A stretch of DNA of 33,300 bases from Candidatus Levybacteria bacterium RIFCSPHIGHO2_01_FULL_38_26 (GCA_001782075.1 MFNO01000030.1:1-33300), one strand, 5' to 3'. Positions 15,057 to 22,529 are shown, counted from the stretch's first letter. Notes: generated by a model from the letters alone, not told the origin. Program-made: numbers and translations.

Positions 15057-15140
15057 GCCGAGGTGGCGGAATGGTAGACGCCCGGGACTTAAGATCCCGT
15101 GTTCTTTATGAACGTGTGGGTTCGACTCCCTCCCTCGGCA
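15057..15140 (+). tRNA. tRNA-Leu (TAA)
   Basis: A class II tRNA with a long variable arm. The acceptor GCCGAGG pairs with CCTCGGC, with discriminator A. The anticodon arm is CGGGA-CTTAAGA-TCCCG with TAA. CCA is not encoded (CTC follows). Two bases separate it from tRNA-Pro. Confidence 0.95.
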
Positions 15141-15142
15141 CT

Positions 15143-15216
15143 CGGGGACTAGCTCAGTTGGCTAGAGCGCGCGGTTTGGGACCGCGAGGTCGGAGGTTCA
15201 AGTCCTCTGTCCCCGA
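15143..15216 (+). tRNA. tRNA-Pro (TGG)
   Basis: The acceptor CGGGGAC pairs with GTCCCCG, with C1-G72 typical of tRNA-Pro and discriminator A. The anticodon loop TTTGGGA contains TGG. CCA is not encoded (CAG follows). It lies 29 bases before the truncated GDPD copy. Confidence 0.95.
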
Positions 15217-15245
15217 CAGTATCCTTATGTTCGAACCTAAATGAA

Positions 15246-15320
15246 ATGATTATCTCTCATCGCGGGCATTATAACGGAACTCCGGAAAATACCATTCCTG
15301 CTTTTGAAGAAGTCTTAAAG
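15246..15320 (+). pseudogene. truncated N-terminus of a glycerophosphodiesterase paralogue
   Basis: The first 25 codons read MIISHRGHYNGTPENTIPAF then EEVLK. They match the start of the intact gene at 18591 (MIISHRGHYNGLKENTIPAF then EVALR), with many synonymous and some non-synonymous changes (about three quarters of bases identical by eye). After 15320 the similarity stops abruptly and no catalytic domain follows. The open frame to 15485 is filled with unrelated sequence running into the opposite-strand gene. It is a decayed or recombined paralogue directly behind a tRNA pair. Confidence 0.75.
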
Positions 15321-15343
15321 TTAAAAGGTCACTTGGAGGGTGA

Positions 15344-15427
15344 ATTAGCTTTACACCCTATTCCTTACAAGATTTTATTGCCGTTTTTAAAGAAATGCCG
15401 GATGAATACACAATACTTATTCCGTAA
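15344..15427 (+). other. unassigned coding-like tail fragment
   Basis: Between the GDPD fragment and the convergent gene, one plus-strand frame reads ISFTPYSLQDFIAVFKEMPD then EYTILIP and a stop, with no start codon (a TGA precedes it). The composition is protein-like, so it may be the C-terminal scrap of a lost gene. I cannot name the family, and the evidence is compositional only. Confidence 0.3.
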
Positions 15428-15716
15428 CAGCCTCAAAATATTCCGTTATTACTTCCCGAACGATTTGAAGAAGCGTTTTTTCTAAAATGTCCTGTGCTAT
15501 ATGTTTTTCCGCCTGATGAATTACTTCCTCATAATTTTTTTGATCATTGGGAATAACGGAAACCACATCATCAGGAAGAATTGAAACGAGTTTGTTATAA
15601 TACCTGATCGCTACTATTTTTTCTAAATCCGCAATTGCCTGTTCCGTTAACTTATCAGAAAAATTAAGGGTTTTTAATAATTCTCGTATTTGTTCAGATA
15701 AATTTTTATTTTCCAT
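15417..15716 (-). CDS. small helical protein, 99 aa
   Basis: Not recognised with certainty. Predicted all-helical and acidic: NLSEQIRELLKTLNFSDKLT, EQAIADLEKIVAIRYYNKLV, then HQAEKHIAQDILEKTLLQIV. The layout of a short degradable-looking start followed by LLxxL...L..L..ivaiR...L... resembles small CPR helical proteins (DUF5663-like), which I give only as a possibility. The ATG at 15716 is preceded by GGAGGGAGGG, a strong Shine-Dalgarno. It overlaps the end of the upstream 201-aa gene by 11 bases, so translation is coupled. Confidence 0.6.
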   Translation of the reverse strand: MENKNLSEQIRELLKTLNFSDKLTEQAIADLEKIVAIRYYNKLVSILPDDVVSVIPNDQKNYEEVIHQAEKHIAQDILEKTLLQIVREVITEYFEAVTE

Positions 15717-16311
15717 CCCTCCCTCCAAATCTTAATCTACTTAATTTATCTTTGATGTATGCTCTCATATAGTGTTGTCTCGCTTGATCATCAGGAGTTT
15801 TTCCAGCCATTGTTCCAGCAACAGAACCTATCCCAACAGCTATTTTTGCTTTTGGGTCTGCTAAAAGAATAGACATATGTTTGCCAACTTCATTATAGCC
15901 TGGAATATTTAATACATTTATAGTAGAGAAGAACTCGGGGGGCAAAGGATTATGTCCAGTTATAGACTGAAAAACTCCCATGCCAATTAATGATGCTCCT
16001 GTTGCTAAGCTTATGTCTTTCACGACTAAACCCATATTCTTGTTTCGTAATTTTAAATATTCTCCAACAGCACTTCTTGAATTTGTAAGTACCCTATTTA
16101 TTGCTAAAGAATGTTTTTGCTCAGGAGAAACTTCTTTTGACCCTTTCATTTGAAATCCTTCCGCATCATCTATTCCTGCACCACCGATAAACTCTTCTGC
16201 TTGTTTTGCCGCATTAAAATTTCCCGGATCACCTCCTGCTTCTCCACCCTCGGGAGTTACAAAATCAGCCTTTGAAGAATTTTCGTCCGACTCTGGAAGT
16301 AAATCACTCAT
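15706..16311 (-). CDS. hypothetical protein with hydrophobic centre, 201 aa
   Basis: Unrecognised. The first 60 residues are acidic and Gly-rich, likely disordered (TPEGGEAGGDPGNFNAAKQA). Two hydrophobic stretches follow, about 94-117 (GLVVKDISLATGASLIGMGV) and 147-171 (KIAVGIGSVAGTMAGK), then a basic helical tail (YMRAYIKDKLSRLRFGGRDG). It may be a membrane-associated scaffold. The promoter TTGACA-17-TAATAT ends six bases before the ATG, so the start is well supported. It is divergent from the transglutaminase-like gene and overlaps the 99-aa gene downstream. Confidence 0.6.
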   Translation of the reverse strand: MSDLLPESDENSSKADFVTPEGGEAGGDPGNFNAAKQAEEFIGGAGIDDAEGFQMKGSKEVSPEQKHSLAINRVLTNSRSAVGEYLKLRNKNMGLVVKDISLATGASLIGMGVFQSITGHNPLPPEFFSTINVLNIPGYNEVGKHMSILLADPKAKIAVGIGSVAGTMAGKTPDDQARQHYMRAYIKDKLSRLRFGGRDGK

Positions 16312-16317
16312 GAAAAT

Positions 16318-16346
16318 ATATTAACTTATCTCACTAGGCTTGTCAA
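16318..16346 (-). promoter_or_regulatory. strong leaderless promoter for the 201-aa gene
   Basis: Consensus TTGACA (16346-16341), exactly 17 bp, then TAATAT (16323-16318), and six bases to the ATG at 16311. The best promoter in the window. Confidence 0.75.
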
Positions 16347-16380
16347 AGTGATGTCCTGAAAAAAACACTTGGCTTTTCTA

Positions 16381-16389
16381 TGGTATAAT
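16381..16389 (+). promoter_or_regulatory. extended -10 promoter for the transglutaminase-like gene
   Basis: TGGTATAAT, an extended perfect -10, nine bases before the ATG at 16399. No clear -35. Divergent from the promoter at 16318-16346. Confidence 0.55.
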
Positions 16390-16398
16390 TAATTGTAT

Positions 16399-18588
16399 AT
16401 GGAAGGGGTACCTGAACAACCACCAGCTCCAAAACCAGAAGCTCCAAAAAACATACCAAAACCAGACTTGGCAAAGCCAAAAGGAGGTGTTTATAGCATC
16501 ACCGAGGCTGATGGAGGATTTGATATTACTATTCCGGGACTTCTTGACAAAGAGCGAGAAGCTTTTGTAGGAACTGCGAAAAAGCATTTCTCAACAAGAG
16601 AAGAGGCAGGGCAAGCTGTCACAAATGCACAAGAAAGCAACAGAGTTTTGCTTGAAAGGACATCTCTTGATAAATCTTTTGTGGGTGATTTTTTTGGGAT
16701 TGATGAAACAGAAGGTGGAAAATTCCGCGTGACACTCCCAGGACTCCATGACTCAAAAACAGGTTTTTATATAGGAACAACGTATAGAGATTTCGATTCC
16801 TGGAATCAGGCAAAAGAGTACTTTTTGCAACAAAGAGAACAAGACGAACAACTTACTGACAAACCAATTCTTGAGATTCAAACAGCGGATAATGAAAGAA
16901 TTGCTTTTTCTCAATGGGAAGCTTTTAAACCAAGAGTTGCTCCTTCGGAAAAACCACTAGAAATCCCGCCTTCTGTTCGAAAGTATCTAATGGATAGAGG
17001 AAGACTGGATGGCAGTGACCCAAGCGCAAAAACATATCAGGAAACAATCAAAGAGCCAGGATGGGAGGGAAAGTTGTTTTCTTTCGTCTCTTCTTACCTA
17101 AAAGGAGATGGAGCGGAAATTGCAAATCAACTAAGAATTAGACACTTGGACGCTCTCACCCCAAAACAGTCGGCAGAACTGGCTACTCGCATAGTAATAG
17201 ATCTAACAAAATATAAATGGAGCGATACTCGCCAAGAGCACTCCGACTTGACATCAAGACAGGAAACAAAAGCGGATCAAAACACTGCACTTGATCTGCT
17301 TAAAGAGGGACTCCAAAGAAAAGACGATCCAGAGTGGGAAGGGAACGGAGTGTGTAGGAATTTTGCTAGTTCTGTAAAAGCAGTCTTTGAAGCAATGAAA
17401 GCTAACCAAACAAGATTCAGTCAACTTCGCAACACATACTGCCTATATGAAGGAGGCACAGATGAGTTTGCTCCGCGAAGGCAAAGAAGAAATGTCACGG
17501 AAATTTACAAAACAGGACATGCATGGAATACATTTATCACTGTGTCTAAGGAAGGCAGGGCAAACGCAACTATTGCCGATGTGACATGGGCTAAGCAAAA
17601 CTTGGATACAAAACAAATTGAAGGTTTGGATCATACCCTCACAAGAATGGAACCAGTGGTTCATGCGGTAGGACAAGAAATTAAAGAAAACTCTCCAGAT
17701 AGAGAAGGGCAAGTAAAACACCTTTTGTCATATTATGCGCTAAAAATTGAAGGAGCAGATCAAATCCATGTAGATATTCCGCCAGTTGAATCACTTACAG
17801 AACAGCAAAAGGCATATTGCAAAAAAATTGCACTTGAAAATTTTGCAGATAAGATCGATCTTTCAAGTCTTGACGAGTATCAAACAATAAATCTAGGTCG
17901 ATCTTTTATCGCAGAAGTTGAGAGACTCAAAAAACAAAAAAGGGAAAGGCAGTTTTTCACAACAAGAGCAGTGGAGCTAATGAAACAACAAGGGGTACCA
18001 AACGAAATACCAGAACCACTTCCAGCTGCTATCGAACAAGAGTATCAAGAACTAGCTTCTGATGCTGATATCTCAGAGATTGAAACCCTCAACAAAATTT
18101 ACCAAAATAACCCTGAATTCAACTTCCGTCCAATCTTTAAGAAATACTTGGAAGAAAAACAACTTTCTAATCACCACGCTCCCTCGATTATATTTAGAGA
18201 CGATGAGCTGCAAAAAATGGTCTTTGAAGAAATAAAAACTCATCCTGATTTTGAAAGACTAATGAATGAAAGTCCCAGATTTCGAATACGGATGAGAGAA
18301 GTACTACCACGGCTGTTTGTTGGTTTTTCCCCAACCTCTAAGCTAGAAGACGCTTTGGAACTCGAGTATTTGATTGACAGATCTAATCTTTTGAGACAAT
18401 CTAATTTCATCAGCAGGTACTCAGGAAAACCCGCTGATGAGACTAGAGCTAAAAGTTTCTTCGAGAATACCAGACAAACATTACAATCAATAAATCCACA
18501 AAAATTTGAGGAAATAGCAGCAGGACTTGACGATTACCAGTTGGTTAAACAATACGATATACTATATGGAGATCTAAAACAAGAATAA
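16399..18588 (+). CDS. large transglutaminase-like protein with N-terminal repeats
   Basis: A 729-aa cytoplasmic-looking protein (no signal peptide). A Pro-rich start (PEQPPAPKPEAPKNIPKPDL) precedes two copies of a domain of about 50 residues. Copy one contains GGFDITIPGLLDKEREAFVG and copy two GKFRVTLPGLHDSKTGFYIG. A central region has a transglutaminase-like triad: Cys319 in GNGVCRNFA, His374 in GHAWN and Asp394 in ADVTWA. The remainder is a charged helical C-terminal region of about 300 residues. This is the papain-like arrangement used by cross-linking, deamidating or protease enzymes. The start is the ATG at 16399 after an extended TATAAT. The stop is two bases before the GDPD gene. The specific activity is unknown. 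Confidence 0.75.
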   Translation: MEGVPEQPPAPKPEAPKNIPKPDLAKPKGGVYSITEADGGFDITIPGLLDKEREAFVGTAKKHFSTREEAGQAVTNAQESNRVLLERTSLDKSFVGDFFGIDETEGGKFRVTLPGLHDSKTGFYIGTTYRDFDSWNQAKEYFLQQREQDEQLTDKPILEIQTADNERIAFSQWEAFKPRVAPSEKPLEIPPSVRKYLMDRGRLDGSDPSAKTYQETIKEPGWEGKLFSFVSSYLKGDGAEIANQLRIRHLDALTPKQSAELATRIVIDLTKYKWSDTRQEHSDLTSRQETKADQNTALDLLKEGLQRKDDPEWEGNGVCRNFASSVKAVFEAMKANQTRFSQLRNTYCLYEGGTDEFAPRRQRRNVTEIYKTGHAWNTFITVSKEGRANATIADVTWAKQNLDTKQIEGLDHTLTRMEPVVHAVGQEIKENSPDREGQVKHLLSYYALKIEGADQIHVDIPPVESLTEQQKAYCKKIALENFADKIDLSSLDEYQTINLGRSFIAEVERLKKQKRERQFFTTRAVELMKQQGVPNEIPEPLPAAIEQEYQELASDADISEIETLNKIYQNNPEFNFRPIFKKYLEEKQLSNHHAPSIIFRDDELQKMVFEEIKTHPDFERLMNESPRFRIRMREVLPRLFVGFSPTSKLEDALELEYLIDRSNLLRQSNFISRYSGKPADETRAKSFFENTRQTLQSINPQKFEEIAAGLDDYQLVKQYDILYGDLKQE

Positions 18589-18590
18589 AA

Positions 18591-19325
18591 ATGATTATCT
18601 CACATCGCGGACATTATAATGGGCTAAAAGAAAACACTATTCCTGCTTTTGAGGTAGCTCTAAGAGCGGGGGCAGAGGGGGTAGAATGCGACCTTCGATT
18701 AACTCAAGACCATCAGGCTATAGTTTGTCATGAAAATAAGTTGATAATAAATGACAATGAATTCAAAATATCCAAAACGTCCCTAAACACCCTTGTCTCC
18801 CATGCTAAAACCCATGACCTTCTAACTATCGCTGATCTTTTTGACTATATAAATCAGAAAAAAATACCGTTTTTTTTGGAAGTCAAAACCAAATCTGCAA
18901 TTCTTGTCGAAGAAATAGCCACGGAAATAAAAGACAGGAATCTCTGGGATTACGTGCATATCATGGGATTTTCTATTTTTATCAAAAACGCTCTTGCCGC
19001 CCAGGAAAAATATCCAAAACTTAAGGTTCTTCCCATTGTAACCAATCCTTTTTACTCTTATGTAAGAAGGCCTAAAAAAAGCTATGGTTTGTTTCTTGGT
19101 TGGATTGACCAGTGGCATGGGAGCCAATGGCTTTTTAGAAAATCTCTGTCCAAAAAACGTTTGATACGACTTAAAAATTTTTATGAGAAAAGAGGCCTCA
19201 AGGTTATGGCCGGGGTAATAAATAACGACTCCGGATTTGAATATTTCAAACAAGCCGGAGTTGAAGATATAGTAACAGACAATATCAACGGAGCGGTTAA
19301 ATATTTTAAAAAAGCTAAGGACTAA
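18591..19325 (+). CDS. glycerophosphodiester phosphodiesterase family protein
   Basis: A 244-aa GDPD-type TIM-barrel enzyme, expected to cleave glycerophosphodiesters to glycerol 3-phosphate and an alcohol. The catalytic His is in ISHRGHYNG, the metal acids are in GAEGVECDLRLTQD, and a further conserved lysine-bearing strand is FFLEVKTKS. The C-terminal barrel contains VMAGVINNDSGFEYFKQAGV then EDIVTD. No signal peptide, so it is cytosolic or lipid-associated. The gene starts two bases after the transglutaminase-like stop and probably shares its promoter. A truncated paralogue of its first 25 codons lies at 15246. Confidence 0.9.
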   Translation: MIISHRGHYNGLKENTIPAFEVALRAGAEGVECDLRLTQDHQAIVCHENKLIINDNEFKISKTSLNTLVSHAKTHDLLTIADLFDYINQKKIPFFLEVKTKSAILVEEIATEIKDRNLWDYVHIMGFSIFIKNALAAQEKYPKLKVLPIVTNPFYSYVRRPKKSYGLFLGWIDQWHGSQWLFRKSLSKKRLIRLKNFYEKRGLKVMAGVINNDSGFEYFKQAGVEDIVTDNINGAVKYFKKAKD

Positions 19326-19337
19326 ACTTCTATATTT

Positions 19338-20306
19338 TTACTCATGCGGCGGGGGAATGATACCTTGTGTTTTTAATGAATAGTCTAAAATTTCTTTCAT
19401 TTCCTCTCTCCTATTGTTGCTGCCCAAAATTATACCGATTATTTCATGCCCTTCGTAATCCAAATAGCTTACCAGACAAAAACCAGCCTCCGACGTATAG
19501 CCGGTTTTTACTCCTTTAACTCCCGGATAACTTGTAAGAAGATTTGTTTCATTATAAAGCAAATATTCTTTATGAAATCCTGTTGGCGCAATGTAGAATT
19601 CAACAGTTGACACAATTTGCCTAAACAGATCAAAATTCATTGCATATTTTGTCATAATCAGGAGATCATAAGCTGTTGAATATTGCTCGCCATCGCCTTC
19701 CAAACCACTTGGGTTTGTAAAATTTGTGCTCAGAGCTCCGAGTGACTTTGCTTTATTGTTCATTGCCACAATAAAACTATCTCTTCCCCCCGAAAACTTT
19801 CGAGCAATAGTTTCCGCGGCATCGTTTCCGGACAAAAGTACCAATCCATAAAGAAGTTCTTTTAGATTTAATTCTTCGCTTTCCGCCAATCCCATGCTGT
19901 TTTCACCAACCAAATCTTCTTGTGACACACGGAAAATATCCTCTTCCCCGTAGCTTTCAAGGGCAACAACTGACGTCATAATTTTTGTAAGAGAAGCCAT
20001 AGCCATTTTCTCAGACGGATTTTTTTCAAAAAGAATTCTATTGGTCGTAAGGTCATAAATGAGTGCTGACTTTGCCGAAATTTCAGGCTTTTCCAAATCT
20101 CCACTCGCAGCTTCCGCGTAATTTTTTATAGGCACCCATATTGATAGCGTAGTAACTTGGTCATTTTTGAAAAATGTCAGAAAGTCGGGGACTGGAGAAG
20201 ATAGAACAATGTCTTTTCTAAAAAACTTTTGCTCGGATACAATATATGCCAAACCAAAAAGAGCTACAATAAATAATATTATATTCAACAACTTCTGCTT
20301 GCTCAT
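19338..20306 (-). CDS. serine-type D-Ala-D-Ala carboxypeptidase (peptidase S11)
   Basis: A 322-aa penicillin-binding carboxypeptidase that trims peptidoglycan pentapeptides outside the membrane. An N-terminal membrane anchor spans about 5-23 (KLLNIILFIVALFGLAYIV). The catalytic motifs are SLTK (Ser105, Lys108), SGN (159-161) and KTG (267-269). The C-terminal beta domain and amphipathic anchor of PBP5 are absent, so the N-terminal helix is the only membrane attachment. The ATG at 20306 has AAGGAG only one base before it. A TAAAAT lies 11 bases upstream, so a very short leader is likely. Confidence 0.93.
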   Translation of the reverse strand: MSKQKLLNIILFIVALFGLAYIVSEQKFFRKDIVLSSPVPDFLTFFKNDQVTTLSIWVPIKNYAEAASGDLEKPEISAKSALIYDLTTNRILFEKNPSEKMAMASLTKIMTSVVALESYGEEDIFRVSQEDLVGENSMGLAESEELNLKELLYGLVLLSGNDAAETIARKFSGGRDSFIVAMNNKAKSLGALSTNFTNPSGLEGDGEQYSTAYDLLIMTKYAMNFDLFRQIVSTVEFYIAPTGFHKEYLLYNETNLLTSYPGVKGVKTGYTSEAGFCLVSYLDYEGHEIIGIILGSNNRREEMKEILDYSLKTQGIIPPPHE

Positions 20307-20390
20307 GCTCCTTCGCTATTTTATCTGCCTCTCATCAGATTTTGAATCGTTTTGTTATTCATGATATTTTTTCTCATTTTTAACTTGTGC

Positions 20391-20431
20391 TTCGGCGGCA
20401 TGGCCCCTCGAAGCCTTGGCGAAATGGGCCA
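20391..20431. repeat. GC-rich palindromic element
   Basis: A 41-base GC-rich island in AT-rich DNA. TGGCCC (20401-20406) pairs with GGGCCA (20426-20431), with inner TCG/CGA pairing; an alternative pairing is TTCGGCGGC with GCCTTGGCGAA. It lies in the gap between two divergent genes. It resembles interspersed REP-like palindromes of CPR genomes (inference), and no transposase is nearby. Confidence 0.5.
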
Positions 20432-20461
20432 CAAATAAATATTTTAGCATAAAATTGCAAG

Positions 20462-20490
20462 TTGACTAAACCCCCCCGTTGTGCAAAAAT
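20462..20490 (+). promoter_or_regulatory. promoter for cupin-type PGI gene
   Basis: TTGACT (20462-20467), a 17-bp spacer ending in an extended TGC, then AAAAAT (20485-20490), and six bases to the ATG at 20497. The -10 is weak but the geometry fits the window's leaderless pattern. It may also drive the purine operon. Confidence 0.45.
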
Positions 20491-20496
20491 AGCAAC

Positions 20497-21114
20497 ATGT
20501 TTGTAGATTTCAAAAATGTCCCCAAGCACTTTGCATCAAGATCACACGAGAAAATGCAGGAAGTGCTTATGAATCCTCAGTCTCCTGGCCCATCTGTCCA
20601 TTACTACATGATAAGAGGCGACATGAAAGACGGAAGAGGAAACAACATCACTGTTTGGGAACCGGGAACTATTGGTGGAGAGTATATAAAAACCTATGGG
20701 CATTATCATATAGGAAATCTGGATGAGACATACAAATTTATATCAGGAGAGGGAATTGCTCTTTTGCAAAAACTGGCAGTTGATGACAAAGGAAATATGA
20801 TTCCAGAAATCGTAGAAGAATTCAAAGCAATCCCTGTTAAAACCGGTGATGAGCTTTTTATTCCCGCGGCTTCCGGACACTTGGTAGTCAATACAGGAGC
20901 GGATTTTCTCGTGACATCCGATGACAGCCCTGTAAACTTTGATGAAGTAAATCCAGCAAGCCTCCCAGGCCATGCTGATTACGAAATGGTCAAACAAATG
21001 CGAGGATTTGCATATTATGTCATCGAGCATGAAGGAAAACCCAGCCTTGTCAAAAACAAATTATATAAAGAGGTTCGCAAACAAGAACTATCCAACCTGC
21101 CTGTTATTGAATAG
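20497..21114 (+). CDS. pgiA: cupin-type glucose-6-phosphate isomerase
   Basis: A 205-aa metal-dependent phosphoglucose isomerase of the cupin (archaeal-type, PF06560) family, interconverting glucose 6-phosphate and fructose 6-phosphate. The cupin motif is TYGHYHIGNLDETYKFISGE, with metal ligands H69, H71 and E77; a later His lies in PAASGHLVVNTG. The canonical TIM-like PGI is not seen in the window. The ATG at 20497 is preferred to the TTG at 20479 because that TTG lies within the predicted promoter. It precedes purB by 17 bases and probably heads the same transcript. Confidence 0.9.
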   Translation: MFVDFKNVPKHFASRSHEKMQEVLMNPQSPGPSVHYYMIRGDMKDGRGNNITVWEPGTIGGEYIKTYGHYHIGNLDETYKFISGEGIALLQKLAVDDKGNMIPEIVEEFKAIPVKTGDELFIPAASGHLVVNTGADFLVTSDDSPVNFDEVNPASLPGHADYEMVKQMRGFAYYVIEHEGKPSLVKNKLYKEVRKQELSNLPVIE

Positions 21115-21131
21115 TCTTAATAACTTTAAAG

Positions 21132-22529
21132 ATGGCAATAAAACCGCTAGTATTTTCAGAGGCTACAGAATTAACCGCAATTTCTCCCCTTGATGGACGA
21201 TACCGTAAAACAATTCAAGAATTAGCTCCTTTTGTATCAGAAATGGCGCTGATAAACACAAGAATTGAAGTCGAAGCAAAATATCTAATTGCATTGTCCG
21301 AATCTCGCATAGTAAGAAGCATTACAAACAGGGAGAAAAAGTTATTAATAAATCTAGGTCAGAATATGACCACAAAACAGATAGAAAGAGTAAAAGAGAT
21401 TGAAAAAACAACAAGGCATGATGTCAAAGCCGTTGAAAGAGCTTTTCGCGAACTACTAAAAGACACAAGCCTAAATGACCTAGTTGAAATGATTCATTTT
21501 GGCCTAACATCAGAGGACATCAATAATCTTTCATATCGCTTGCTTCTTCAACGAGCAACTTATTCTGTGTGTCTTCCAACTATTGAACAAATTGTGGAAG
21601 AACTTGTTAAAAAAGCAAACAGATATAAAGCAACAGCCATGATTTCACGTACACATGGACAGCCTGCTTTACCAACTACTCTTGGGAAGGAATTTTCTGT
21701 TTTTGCTATACGACTACATACCCAGCTCCAAAAACTAAAAAAACAAAAATTTACCGGAAAACTAAATGGAGCTGTTGGAAATTTTAATGCTTTACATTTT
21801 GCCTACCCTAATGTTAACTGGATTAATTTTTCAAAAAATTTTGTCTCATCTTTCGGGTTTATCCCAAACCTTAGTACAACACAAATTAATGCGTATGATG
21901 ACACAAGCGAATGTTTTCAGACATATCAAAGAATCAATAGTATTATCGTTGATCTTGATCAGGACATCTGGCGATATATAAGCGATAATTGGTTTATTCA
22001 GGAGGTAAAAAAAGGCGAAGTAGGATCCTCCACTATGCCTCAAAAAGTAAACCCGATTGATTTTGAAAACAGCGAAGGAAATTTAGGGATGGCAAATGCA
22101 ATTCTTGGCTTTATGTCCTCCAAGCTTATCGTTTCTCGACTTCAACGGGATCTTTCAGACAGCACAGTTATTAGAAATATTGGGACAGCGTTGGGATTCT
22201 GCTTAATTGGATACAAAAGTACCCTTAATGGATTAAAAAGAATAATACCAAATGAAGATAAAATAGATGCTGAATTGCAAAAAGATTGGGTTATCTTAAC
22301 AGAAGCTGTGCAGACAATTCTTCGAAAAGCTGGTGTTTCTGACCCATATTCTTTAATTGCCTCTATTAGTAGGGGAAATCATATCAAAAAAGACGCATGG
22401 AAAGTTTGGGTTGGTAGTTTGCCAGTTGAGAAAAAATACAAAATAGTACTCAAAAATCTTACACCCAACAAATATACCGGTCTTGCAGTTAAATTAACAG
22501 AAAGAGCAATCTCTCAGATAAAAAAATGA
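21132..22529 (+). CDS. purB: adenylosuccinate lyase
   Basis: A 465-aa lyase of the fumarase/aspartase superfamily. It removes fumarate from SAICAR and from adenylosuccinate. The N-terminal LTAISPLDGRYRKTIQELAP places it in the E. coli PurB-like long subclass. The catalytic-loop signature GSSTMPQKVNPIDFENSEGN is complete, and HG (TSRTHGQPA-like ISRTHGQPALPTTLGKE) provides the general acid histidine. It overlaps purK by ATGA. First gene of the purine run; no riboswitch fits in the 17-base gap upstream. Only an AT-rich inverted repeat, GTTATT/AATAAC (21103-21124), is visible there. Confidence 0.95.
   Translation: MAIKPLVFSEATELTAISPLDGRYRKTIQELAPFVSEMALINTRIEVEAKYLIALSESRIVRSITNREKKLLINLGQNMTTKQIERVKEIEKTTRHDVKAVERAFRELLKDTSLNDLVEMIHFGLTSEDINNLSYRLLLQRATYSVCLPTIEQIVEELVKKANRYKATAMISRTHGQPALPTTLGKEFSVFAIRLHTQLQKLKKQKFTGKLNGAVGNFNALHFAYPNVNWINFSKNFVSSFGFIPNLSTTQINAYDDTSECFQTYQRINSIIVDLDQDIWRYISDNWFIQEVKKGEVGSSTMPQKVNPIDFENSEGNLGMANAILGFMSSKLIVSRLQRDLSDSTVIRNIGTALGFCLIGYKSTLNGLKRIIPNEDKIDAELQKDWVILTEAVQTILRKAGVSDPYSLIASISRGNHIKKDAWKVWVGSLPVEKKYKIVLKNLTPNKYTGLAVKLTERAISQIKK

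Noticed and set aside
18822-19253. Minus-strand open frame of 143 codons inside the GDPD gene
   Set aside because: It lies opposite a recognised GDPD with all motifs, has low-complexity aromatic composition and no promoter or ribosome site.
20468-20475. Run of C before PGI as a G-quadruplex or slippage signal
   Set aside because: A single C7 run alone cannot form a quadruplex, and it lies in the promoter spacer, not in coding DNA.
21115-21131. Purine riboswitch or PurR box before purB
   Set aside because: Only 17 bases separate the PGI stop from purB, far too short for a riboswitch. Only an AT-rich inverted repeat is seen.
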